From assembly GCA_905479515.1 (NCBI GenBank), contig CAJQMX010000188.1, forward strand, positions 1 through 10,430: a stretch of DNA of 10,430 nucleotides. Reading direction: 5' to 3'. Positions 1 to 5,856 of the stretch are shown here, piece by piece. Origin of the DNA: an uncultured Parasphingopyxis sp. GTDB lineage: Bacteria; Pseudomonadota; Alphaproteobacteria; Sphingomonadales; Sphingomonadaceae. The notes below the pieces were generated by a model. That model saw nothing but the letters and a program-made list of their open reading frames with translations, did not search any database and was not told where the DNA came from. Made by a program: the position numbers and the translations under genes. Positions within the stretch are counted from its first letter, which is position 1, and the number at the start of each line of letters is the position of its first letter.

Positions 1-1
1 C

Positions 2-427
2 GACCTGGAACAATCGCGGCTGAAGGTCGTGCGCGATCATATGGCGCTGGAGATCACCCATGAATGGGATGCGGTGATCGATACGTTTGCGCATCCGCGC
101 TATGAATTATACGGCAATGGCACGATATTCGACGGCGAGGAAGCGGTGCGCAAATATTTCGCCATGTCGCGGACGCCCTTTCCCGACCAGGCCAATGAAG
201 TAATCGCGATCGGCGCGGCGGGCGAGCATGTCGTGCTGGTCGAATTCTGGCTGACCGGCACCCATCTCGGCCCGCTGACCATCGGCGAGCGGGTGATCGA
301 GCCGACCGGCAAAGCCTTTCGGGTGCGGATGGCCGCGAGCTTTGAATTTGCGCCGGGGACGGATCGGATAATTTGCGAGCGGGCTTATTTTAGCGATGCG
401 ATGATTGCGAAAGAGTTGGGGTTGTGA
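2..427 (+). CDS. SnoaL/NTF2-like fold protein, 5' truncated
   Basis: The reading frame is open from the window edge (residues DLEQSRLKVV precede the first in-frame GTG at 29 and the ATG at 41), so the true start very probably lies upstream and about 141 residues are visible. The protein resembles the small cone-shaped NTF2/SnoaL superfamily, which includes polyketide cyclases, ester cyclases and isomerase-like proteins. The signs are a hydrophobic helix followed by the strand YELYGNGTIFDGEEAV, then RTPFPDQANEV, a TGTHLGP turn and a PTGKAFRVRMAASFEF strand pair, ending in an acidic ERAYFSDAMIAKELGL helix. Members act on small cytoplasmic substrates, but substrate and reaction cannot be read from the sequence. 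Codon use is GC-rich like the host. The 115 nt between its stop and the next gene, which is convergent, shows no clear terminator. Confidence 0.75.
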   Translation, partial: DLEQSRLKVVRDHMALEITHEWDAVIDTFAHPRYELYGNGTIFDGEEAVRKYFAMSRTPFPDQANEVIAIGAAGEHVVLVEFWLTGTHLGPLTIGERVIEPTGKAFRVRMAASFEFAPGTDRIICERAYFSDAMIAKELGL

Positions 428-542
428 GGAGGGCGAAAACGGCGGGGCGTCACCTTGACTGCTCCTGACATTTTGGACCAAGTAATTATGTGCGAGAACC
501 GTGAATCAGCTTGGCGGTAGATCGTAGCGATCCGCAACGGTT

Positions 543-1847
543 TTATTCAACTTCAATGGCAGGCGGCAAACCTAGCTCTTCAAGCACTTCAGCTATGTCT
601 TGACTGGCCAACCAAATTAAAAAGCCTTTGTCCACGATGTTCATCCGTGTATTTGTGCCATCATAATCGATAACGAGCGGGCGAATATTTTTCTTGTTTT
701 GGAGAGATGATGCAGAATTTAGAATCTGAGTAATATTTCCGTTGTTTAAAGAATCACCTTTTGGATGCTGCGCCTTAATAATTTTCGCAACTTTTCGCAG
801 TCGAATACCTTCCTCCAGCTCTTCGAGAGGGCAACAAAGAAGGGCGAAAATGACCCATTTCGGCATTTCCAGATCAGTCTCTTGGAAACCATCTACAAAA
901 CCGTGGAGGAAGCCTTTGTATCGACCTGCCTGCTGAGACACAATGTCGGCAACCAGTGCTTTTACGTCCATACCGCCGCCAATTTCTATAAATTCACTTT
1001 GTGTCTCGAATATTCCGCATTCTCTAGCAGTGCGCCGACAAGCTTCTTGGACAATATGAACGCTTTCGAAGGCTTGACTTATCAGTGGTTCGATAAAGCT
1101 CTCTGCGAAACTGATATTTAGTAGAGCACCTCCATCGTTGATGACCTCCTTCAAGCTGTCTGGATTCCAACTATCAACATCGACCGAAATAACACGATCT
1201 GTAAGATCACCATTAAATGCAATCAGTCGATTTTCTTCACGCCAAACACCTACCACGATAAATGAAAAATCCGAGGCTTCATGGAACGTCTTCAATGAAA
1301 AACTAAAGTCTCTTTGCGTTTCGTCAGGCAGATAATGAAAGTCTTCCAATACTATATATTTCTTAAAGCCTATGCTTTCCAAAGCTCTAATTATATCGTT
1401 CGCAGACTCCGCATCTAGTTCGAGCTCAAGGTATTCAACTTTATTTTCGTTAGTCTCCGTGTCCTCTGCGGCCACCTTTCCTCCTATTCTTCCAAATAGA
1501 GGAAGGTCGATACCCCCATTCATTTCCACAGAGATTTTATTTGATCCCGTTTCACTTTTTGTTTCAGATTGTTTTACCGCAAAACCGGCTTCCTTGAGAA
1601 CATTTGAGTGCAAGGTGGCCAAATTCCAACGATTTTGGCAGGAAATAACAATGTAGTCTTCTTCCAATAGGCATTTTTTCCGAAGAGATGTTTTGCCTTG
1701 TTTAGAACTTCCATAAATTACAATATGTTGATTGCGTGCCAAACTATCGATAAAAGTCTCATCAACTTTGGGCCGAGAGACATAATTCTCCGGTAAGTCG
1801 CGGCTTACGCCAAACACATCGTCGGTTGTGTGATGATTAGCAGCCAT
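543..1847 (-). CDS. P-loop ATPase, candidate STAND/AAA-like, AT-rich islet
   Basis: A 434-residue protein. The Walker A motif is G46-SSKQ-GKT53. The probable Walker B is YIVLED at 164-169. A hydrophobic strand FIVVGVW (196-202) fits a sensor-1 position, and residues 328-415 look like a winged-helix region (KVAKII, then NITQILNSAS, then a DGTNTRMNI wing). The N-terminal phrase FGVSRDLPENYVSR leading into the P-loop suggests a dedicated ATP-binding family related to STAND or Orc-type ATPases. Exact family and role are unrecognised. The ATG start at 1847 is supported by AGGAG 7 nt upstream on the minus strand. The gene is markedly more AT-rich than both neighbours and stands alone, flanked by a convergent SnoaL-like gene and a broken DUF2442 gene, which suggests horizontal acquisition. 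No transmembrane segment or signal peptide is seen, so it is probably cytoplasmic. An antiphage role is possible but unproven. Confidence 0.8.
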   Translation of the reverse strand: MAANHHTTDDVFGVSRDLPENYVSRPKVDETFIDSLARNQHIVIYGSSKQGKTSLRKKCLLEEDYIVISCQNRWNLATLHSNVLKEAGFAVKQSETKSETGSNKISVEMNGGIDLPLFGRIGGKVAAEDTETNENKVEYLELELDAESANDIIRALESIGFKKYIVLEDFHYLPDETQRDFSFSLKTFHEASDFSFIVVGVWREENRLIAFNGDLTDRVISVDVDSWNPDSLKEVINDGGALLNISFAESFIEPLISQAFESVHIVQEACRRTARECGIFETQSEFIEIGGGMDVKALVADIVSQQAGRYKGFLHGFVDGFQETDLEMPKWVIFALLCCPLEELEEGIRLRKVAKIIKAQHPKGDSLNNGNITQILNSASSLQNKKNIRPLVIDYDGTNTRMNIVDKGFLIWLASQDIAEVLEELGLPPAIEVE

Positions 1848-1956
1848 GAAATTCTCCTGAGGTTTTCAGATTTGATAGATAACTATTCGTCAAACATCCA
1901 TCTCGAATTCCGGTAACTGTTCACGAGATAAGACGGCTTCAAGACGCTTTCAGTGC

Positions 1957-2230
1957 TTACACTCCCCTGAGCAAACCCTCGGCGCTCAAATCCTCATCAA
2001 TATCCGGCGAATATATGCCATAGCCGCAGCCAGCGATTTCCAAGTTGCTCCGGCGTCGCGCCGTGCAAGAGTTGATAATATGCCAGTGGCACCGAAATGC
2101 TGCGGCTATCCATCAGATCGACAATCAGGCTGTCATCACTGCACCGCACGTCAGCGACCCGTTCGTCGGTGATTTTAGATGGGCTTCGCATTTGTTCATC
2201 TTCGCGCCTTCGTGGCTTCGTGCGAAACAA
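1957..2230 (-). pseudogene. DUF2442 protein gene, frameshifted
   Basis: The upstream frame encodes ITDERVADVRCSDDSLIVD, then SRSISVPLAYYQLLHGATPEQL, the start of a DUF2442 domain. It then reads out of register as GNRWLRLWHIFAGY and stops at 1997. The adjacent frame, from 2040 down to the TAA at 1957-1959, encodes EIAGCGYGIYSPDIDEDLSA followed by EGLLRGV. That is the expected DUF2442 C-terminus (family pattern NWEIAGGGYGIHWPDIDEDL). A small deletion near 2041-2048 explains the break. The likely original start is the ATG at residue 14 of the long frame (MRSPSKIT), because the upstream extension comes from a degenerate CTTCG-rich repeat. DUF2442 genes often pair with DUF4160 genes, and no partner is visible here. 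The function of the family is not established. A sequencing error is the main alternative. Confidence 0.7.
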
Positions 2231-2270
2231 TTTTATGCCGGTAACGACGATAGGACAGGCCCCACCTCAA

Positions 2271-2292
2271 CCCCTCCGGTAAACGGGAGGGG
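2271..2292. repeat. GC-rich intergenic hairpin repeat
   Basis: CCCCTCC and GGAGGGG form a 7-bp inverted repeat around an 8-nt loop, in the gap between the divergent DUF2442 and lipocalin genes. No T-run follows on either strand, so it is unlikely to be an intrinsic terminator. It resembles a dispersed intergenic repeat of GC-rich alphaproteobacteria (recalled, not checked). The rest of the 2231-2405 gap shows only a weak CTATAT box at 2374-2379 before the lipocalin gene. Confidence 0.45.
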
Positions 2293-2405
2293 CTATGAAG
2301 CTCCGCTCAAAGCCATGGCGTCATAGCCGCCGACATGTACCAAGGGCCATATTCAGCGCCCGCTCAGGTCCGCCTATATAGTCTTAACAGGATGGAGACT
2401 ATCGC

Positions 2406-2948
2406 ATGACATTATCAACCGGACAGAGGCTCGCGCTGTGTACGCTGCCGATTGCCCTGCTCGCCGCCTGCGCCGGTTCGCCCGGCCCCGTCGGCAATAG
2501 CGCGGTGCCGGAGCCGGCCAAGGCGGTCGAGCTGGATCGCTATCTCGGCAAATGGTTTGAAATGGCCCGCTATGAAGCGCCGTTCCAGAAAGACTGCGAC
2601 GGCGTGACCGCTGACTATGCGCTGCGCGAGGACGGCAAGATTTCCGTGGTCAACAGCTGCACCAGGGACGGCAAGCGGACCACCGCCGACGGCAAGGCGA
2701 AGATCGTCGAGGGCAGCGGCAACGCGAAGCTGAAAGTCTCCTTCTTCGGGCCGTTTTACGGCGACTACTGGATACTCGACCGCGCCGAGGATTATAGCTG
2801 GGCGATCGTCGGCGAGCCGAGCGGGCGCTATCTCTGGATGCTGACCCGCGAGGCGCAGCCGGAGCCGGCGGTGCGGGCGCTGATCGAGGCGCGGGTCAGG
2901 GATCTGGGCTATGACTGGAGCCTGGTGCGGGTGACCGACCAGAGCTGA
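2406..2948 (+). CDS. blc: Lipocalin-family lipoprotein (Blc-like)
   Basis: A 180-residue outer-membrane-type lipocalin. A lipoprotein signal peptide ends at the lipobox LLAAC, with lipidated Cys22. The first lipocalin structurally conserved region is GKWFEMARYE (48-57), with Trp50 of the G-x-W signature. The core continues through FFGPFYGDYWILD (113-125) and SWAIVGEPSGRYLWMLTR (131-148), which matches bacterial Blc closely. Length is typical of Blc (about 175-180). The family binds lysophospholipids or other hydrophobic ligands at the envelope and is often stress or stationary-phase induced. Start: ATG preceded by GGAGA about 8 nt upstream. It is followed in the same direction by a csbD-like gene 116 nt later, with a separate candidate promoter between them. 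Cys64 and Cys85 could form a disulfide. Confidence 0.92.
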   Translation: MTLSTGQRLALCTLPIALLAACAGSPGPVGNSAVPEPAKAVELDRYLGKWFEMARYEAPFQKDCDGVTADYALREDGKISVVNSCTRDGKRTTADGKAKIVEGSGNAKLKVSFFGPFYGDYWILDRAEDYSWAIVGEPSGRYLWMLTREAQPEPAVRALIEARVRDLGYDWSLVRVTDQS

Positions 2949-2964
2949 GCGGATGACCGTGCGA

Positions 2965-2989
2965 GCAACCAACTGGCGGCTCGTGCGTT
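2965..2989 (+). promoter_or_regulatory. Candidate EcfG-like promoter of first csbD gene
   Basis: GCAAC (2965-2969), a 16-nt spacer and CGTT (2986-2989) fit the alphaproteobacterial general-stress consensus GGAAC-N16/17-CGTT with one mismatch in the -35 element. The spacer part GGCGG(C/T)TCGTGC is shared with the region upstream of the second csbD gene, which supports a conserved element. A start site near 2997 would leave a leader of roughly 70 nt. Confidence 0.4.
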
Positions 2990-3064
2990 GATGGATCGAG
3001 CGGGCGCGCTTTGGCGCGGCCTATCCAACCGGCCGGTGATCCGGCGAGAGAAGAGGAGAATAGC

Positions 3065-3238
3065 ATGGGTGAACTTCTGGACAGGCTGAAAGGCAATGTG
3101 AACGAGGCGGTCGGCAAAGCGAAACGCAAGAGCAACGACCCCGAGACCCGCGCCAAGGGCGCCGCGCAGGAAATCAAGGGCAAGGCCCAGCAGGTCAAGG
3201 CCTCGCTGAAGGCGGAGCTGACCAACGATATCAAATAG
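3065..3238 (+). CDS. CsbD-family stress-response protein, copy 1
   Basis: A 57-residue, highly charged, Lys/Ala/Gln-rich protein beginning MGELLDRLKGNVNEAVGKAK and continuing SNDPETRAKGAAQEIKGKAQ. This is the CsbD pattern: an amphipathic helical repeat with G-x-A/V-KG motifs. A longer in-frame start at 3011 is rejected because the ATG at 3065 has AGAGGAGAA directly upstream and the product then matches family length. CsbD proteins are small, probably disordered or helical soluble proteins induced by general stress (sigma-B controlled in Bacillus subtilis). Their molecular role is unknown. A paralogue of 56 residues lies at 4743. Both share the same downstream arrangement of terminator then REP repeat. 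Confidence 0.92.
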   Translation: MGELLDRLKGNVNEAVGKAKRKSNDPETRAKGAAQEIKGKAQQVKASLKAELTNDIK

Positions 3239-3292
3239 TTTGCCCCAGGGCACTAGCTGGCGCCCCTTGCCCCTTGAGGGAAGCGCCAAACG

Positions 3293-3326
3293 AAAAGCCG
3301 GCCCTGCGGGGGGTCGGCTTTTTTAT
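3293..3326 (+). terminator. Rho-independent terminator of csbD copy 1
   Basis: AAAAGCCGGCCC pairs with GGGGTCGGCTTTT (one G-T wobble) around a short GC loop and runs into TTTTTTATT. It lies 55 nt after the csbD stop. The A-rich 5' side could also let it act on the minus strand for readthrough from the convergent gene. Confidence 0.85.
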
Positions 3327-3381
3327 TGCGTGGTGGTGGGGATGCCGGTCCCGGGGTGCACCGGTTGTCGCCGCGCGCGGT

Positions 3382-3490
3382 CCGTTCGTGCTGAGCTTGT
3401 CGAAGCATGAGTGGGAATAGCTGAACCTGCCTCATAGACGCCGTCGTTGACCTGCGGTCGCCTTCGGCTCGACAGGCTCAGGACGAACGG
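3382..3490. repeat. REP pair A (inverted, BIME-like)
   Basis: The left arm CCGTTCGTGCTGAGCTTGTC (3382-3401) and the right arm CTCGACAGGCTCAGGACGAA plus CGG (3468-3490) are near-perfect reverse complements. They flank a centre containing GAGTGGGAATAGCTGA. The same arms and centre recur at 3527-3613 and 5090-5177. This copy is the longest, with about 20 extra bases before the right arm. The 3239-3630 gap otherwise holds only the csbD terminator and spacer DNA. Confidence 0.9.
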
Positions 3491-3526
3491 TGGAGGTGGA
3501 CGCGCCCTGCTCTCGCCCCGACCAGT

Positions 3527-3613
3527 CCGTTCGTGCTGAGCTTGTCGAAGTACGAGTGGGAATAACCAACCCACCTTATAGACGCTGCCCTTCGACAGGC
3601 TCAGGACGAACGG
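3527..3613. repeat. REP pair B (inverted, BIME-like)
   Basis: CCGTTCGTGCTGAGCTTGTC begins at 3527, and the reverse-complement arm CTTCGACAGGCTCAGGACGA ends in ACGG at 3613. The centre keeps GAGTGGGAATA and TATAGACGCTGCC, shared with copies A and C, so the whole 87-bp unit is the repeat and not just the arms. It ends 17 bp from the stop codon of the minus-strand JmjC gene and could serve as that gene's 3' hairpin. Confidence 0.9.
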
Positions 3614-3630
3614 TTCTCTCCGCCTCTCCC

Positions 3631-4497
3631 CTACCCGCGCCCGAACATCCGTTCCGCCCGGACCAGCGCGCGCTGGCTGTAGCTTTTGAGGCGGTTGTCG
3701 GCGGGGTAGCTGCGCGGGGAGGACGGGTTGAGGCCGAGCTTGCGCAGGCGGCTGTTGAAGCGGCAGGCGTCGGCGTGGTGGAAGCTCCACTCGCTGCGCC
3801 AGGTCAGCGACAGCGAGATCGAGACCGCGTCATCGACCTTGACCCAGTGCGGGCCGAGGATCGGCACATAGATCGCCTCGCCGGGGGTGACCCGGATCGG
3901 CTGGCCGCGGTCGGCCCATTCCTCGCGCCACGACAGGTTGCGCGGTCCGCCGTTGAAATATTGCTCGAAAAACGGATCGGGGATCATCTCGGGGTCGCCG
4001 GCGGGGAAGAAGGTCATCGTCTTGCTGCCGCGCGCCTGGAACAGGATATTATAATCGGGATCAAAATGCAGCGGCGTCACCGCGCCGGGCGAGGAGATGA
4101 AGATGAAGCCCTCGAGCCGCATCATTGCGCCGGTGCGCGGCTCGACCACCGGCTCGATCGCCGCCAGCACATCGTGCATCAGCTGCGCATAGGCGGGGTC
4201 CTGATCGATGGTCTTGAGCAACACCCAGGAACCGGCGCTTTCGATCTGGGCGATCGTCTGGTGGACGTCGAGGCCGGTATAGGGCGTCTCGTCATTGCGG
4301 ATGCCGAGCGGCAGGTCGGTGGCGGCGTTGAACTCGATCGATTCCGGACGCAACCGGTGGGCGAGCGCCGCCAAAGCGTCGAGCTGGAGCAGCGGATGGT
4401 CGGCGATCCGGTGCTGCAGATGGCGCGGCGCGAGCGGATAGGCCGCGGCGAGCGCGTCGATCGTCTCGGGAGAGAAAGGCTGGCTGTCGTTCATCAT
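3631..4497 (-). CDS. Cupin-like/JmjC-domain (cupin_8) oxygenase
   Basis: A 288-residue protein with the double-stranded beta-helix pattern of JmjC/cupin_8 Fe(II) and 2-oxoglutarate oxygenases. GAVTPLHFDPDYNILFQARG gives the H144-x-D146 metal motif, GSKTMTFFP follows with Lys159 in a position that often contacts 2-oxoglutarate, PGEAIYVPILGPHWVK supplies the distal His217, and SISLSLTWRS closes the barrel. All three facial-triad residues are present, so it is probably catalytically competent. Family members hydroxylate proteins or small molecules, and the substrate here is unknown. Two adjacent ATGs occur. AGGA lies only 2 nt before the first and 5 nt before the second (4494), so the true start may be the second. 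It lies convergent between the two csbD-like genes, with REP pairs just beyond its 3' end. Confidence 0.85.
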   Translation of the reverse strand: MMNDSQPFSPETIDALAAAYPLAPRHLQHRIADHPLLQLDALAALAHRLRPESIEFNAATDLPLGIRNDETPYTGLDVHQTIAQIESAGSWVLLKTIDQDPAYAQLMHDVLAAIEPVVEPRTGAMMRLEGFIFISSPGAVTPLHFDPDYNILFQARGSKTMTFFPAGDPEMIPDPFFEQYFNGGPRNLSWREEWADRGQPIRVTPGEAIYVPILGPHWVKVDDAVSISLSLTWRSEWSFHHADACRFNSRLRKLGLNPSSPRSYPADNRLKSYSQRALVRAERMFGRG

Positions 4498-4643
4498 GGT
4501 CCTGCTGCGGGTCGGGTCTGCGGGACTAGCGGGCGCGGGTTAAGATAGTGCGAAGCCCTGGCGGACCCGTTGCGGCAGAATGGGTGTTTATGTCAGCGGA
4601 GCGCCGAGCCGTTTTTATTGAGCGCCAGTCCGCTGCGGCGGCG

Positions 4644-4668
4644 GGAACGATCAGGCGGTTCGTGCATA
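4644..4668 (+). promoter_or_regulatory. Candidate EcfG-like promoter of second csbD gene
   Basis: A perfect GGAAC (4644-4648) is followed, after the same 16-nt spacing as in the first copy, by CATA where CGTT is expected. The spacer GGCGGTTCGTG aligns with GGCGGCTCGTG upstream of the first csbD gene. The degenerate -10 lowers confidence in activity. The alignment with copy 1 is the main support. Confidence 0.33.
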
Positions 4669-4742
4669 GATAGACTGTGCAGGCAACAACGCCGGCATCC
4701 CCCACCGGCCGGACAACCGGCCACAGCAGAAGGAGCATCAAA

Positions 4743-4913
4743 ATGGGTGAACTCGCAGACAAGGTAAAAGGCAATGTCAACGAAGCGGTTGGCAAGGCCA
4801 AACAGAAAAGCAACGACCCCGAGACCCGCGCCAAGGGTGCGGCTCAGGAAACCAAGGGCAAGGCCCAGCAGGTCAAGGGCTCCGTCAAGGGCGCTCTCGG
4901 CGACAAGGTCTAG
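4743..4913 (+). CDS. CsbD-family stress-response protein, copy 2
   Basis: A 56-residue CsbD-like protein (MGELADKVKGNVNEAVGKAK, then QKSNDPETRAKGAAQETKGK). It differs from copy 1 at only a few positions in the first 45 residues and diverges in the tail (GALGDKV versus AELTNDIK). Nucleotide identity is also high in the SNDPETRAKG and KGKAQQVKG codons, which indicates a fairly recent duplication or gene conversion. The ATG at 4743 has AGGAG 7 nt upstream. The longer in-frame start at 4677 lacks such a site and gives an atypical N-terminus. The family is a general-stress group of unknown mechanism. It is followed by its own terminator and a REP pair. Confidence 0.92.
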   Translation: MGELADKVKGNVNEAVGKAKQKSNDPETRAKGAAQETKGKAQQVKGSVKGALGDKV

Positions 4914-4991
4914 GCCTGCCCCCTCCCTGAACCCGGCACTGCCCGCTCTCCCCCTGCCCCCTGCCCCCCCGAGCGCGCAGTGCCGACCAAG

Positions 4992-5019
4992 AAGCCGTCC
5001 CTCACGGGGCGGCTTTTTT
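4992..5019 (+). terminator. Rho-independent terminator of csbD copy 2
   Basis: AAGCCGTCCC and GGGGCGGCTT form a 10-bp stem (one T-G wobble) with a TCAC loop, followed by a T-run to 5019. The stem base AAGCCG/CGGCTT is the same as in the terminator after csbD copy 1, in line with duplication of the whole gene-terminator unit. Confidence 0.87.
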
Positions 5020-5089
5020 GGTTGGGGGTGCTGGAAAGATGGGGAGTGGTGGATTTGATTGGGGTTTGAGTGCACGCACGGCACACGCT

Positions 5090-5177
5090 CCGTTCGTGCT
5101 GAGCCTGTCGAAGCACGAGTGGGAATAGCTGACATTGCCCTGCGACGACTGCCCTTCGACAGGCTCAGGGCGAACGG
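5090..5177. repeat. REP pair C (inverted, BIME-like)
   Basis: CCGTTCGTGCTGAGCCTGTC starts at 5090, and the complementary arm CTTCGACAGGCTCAGGGCGA ends in ACGG at 5177. The centre GAGTGGGAATAGCTGA is identical to copy A. It ends 20 bp before the stop codon of the minus-strand lipoprotein gene, matching the placement of copy B beside the JmjC gene. Confidence 0.9.
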
Positions 5178-5197
5178 GATTTTTAAACGCGTGGAGC

Positions 5198-5788
5198 TTA
5201 GGAACAAGCCTCGACATAGCCGAGCACCGGCATCGTGCCGACGTGAATCTGGCTGATCTTGCCGTCGCTGCCGATTTCGAAGCGCAGAGCGGGGTCGCCG
5301 CGGGCGGCATTGGGAGCGGTCAGATATTTAGCCGGCGGGTCGCCATATTTATGCGGCGTGGCGGGGAAGGCAAAATATTGTTTCATCGTCGCTTCGCGGG
5401 CGCCGGGACCAATGCCCTCGACCAGCTTGACCTTCGAGCCCTCGCTGATCGAGATGCGGCGAACCTTGTTCGCTTCGACAATCGCATAAGCATCGGGATA
5501 GTCGGGCGAGGACAGCACGCGACAGGCATCGGATGCCTGCACGCCTTCCGCTTTCCAGCTGCTGGTGGCAGGAACCGGCTCGCCAATCCGCAGATCGCCG
5601 AGACCGGCGAGTGTGAGCGTGTTTGCCGATGGCGCGGGGTCGGGTTCGGGGGCGCTCTGTTCTGGTGCCACCGCCGGTGCGGGCGTCACAGAAACTGTCT
5701 CGTCCGCGGCTGGCTCGGGGTCGGGGGAGGATTGCGATGAACAGGCCGCCAGTAGCGCGAGCGGGATCAGGGAGAGAGTTTGTTTCAT
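5198..5788 (-). CDS. Hypothetical proline-rich lipoprotein
   Basis: A 196-residue protein. The signal peptide MKQTLSLIPLALLAAC ends with lipidated Cys16. A Pro/Ala/Glu-rich linker (about 17-55) probably spans the periplasm. A globular domain (about 57-196) contains LRIGEPVP, a strand-rich centre (YAIVEANKVRRISISEG), PHKYGDPPAKYLTA and RFEIGSDGKISQIHVGTMP, and ends in VEACS. Cys88 and the penultimate Cys195 could form a disulfide. The domain resembles uncharacterised lipoproteins of proteobacteria, and no function is known to me. The envelope location is inferred from the lipobox. The ATG at 5788 has only a weak Shine-Dalgarno. The RT gene ends 68 nt upstream in the same direction with no obvious terminator between, so read-through from the RT gene is possible. 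Confidence 0.8.
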   Translation of the reverse strand: MKQTLSLIPLALLAACSSQSSPDPEPAADETVSVTPAPAVAPEQSAPEPDPAPSANTLTLAGLGDLRIGEPVPATSSWKAEGVQASDACRVLSSPDYPDAYAIVEANKVRRISISEGSKVKLVEGIGPGAREATMKQYFAFPATPHKYGDPPAKYLTAPNAARGDPALRFEIGSDGKISQIHVGTMPVLGYVEACS

Positions 5789-5856
5789 GTTGGGTTTACG
5801 CGGGAGTGGGGGGAAGGTTGCGGGGTGGGGTCAGTTAGTACGTTGACGTTCCGTTT

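Noticed and set aside
428..542. Direct repeats or target-site duplications at the islet edges
   Set aside because: Comparison by eye of 428-542 with 1848-1980, and of 5800-5860 with 7640-7690, gave no convincing match. The exact junctions remain unknown.
1865..1893. Sigma-70 promoter for the ATPase gene (TTGACG at 1888-1893, minus strand)
   Set aside because: The -35-like box is good, but no matching -10 is found at 16-18 nt, so it is not listed as a feature.
2415..2972. A 185-codon open frame on the minus strand
   Set aside because: It is antisense to the lipocalin gene, which has a lipobox, family motifs and a ribosome site. The product looks like an antisense shadow rich in Ala, Arg and Leu.
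3382..3613. Possible CRISPR-like array
   Set aside because: The repeats are inverted pairs with a conserved centre, not direct repeats with unique spacers of uniform length, and another copy lies 1.5 kb away.
3490..4548. A 352-codon open frame on the plus strand
   Set aside because: It lies antisense to the JmjC gene, whose motifs are clear. The product is Arg/Gly/Ala-rich low-complexity typical of shadow frames in GC-rich DNA, and it runs through REP repeats.
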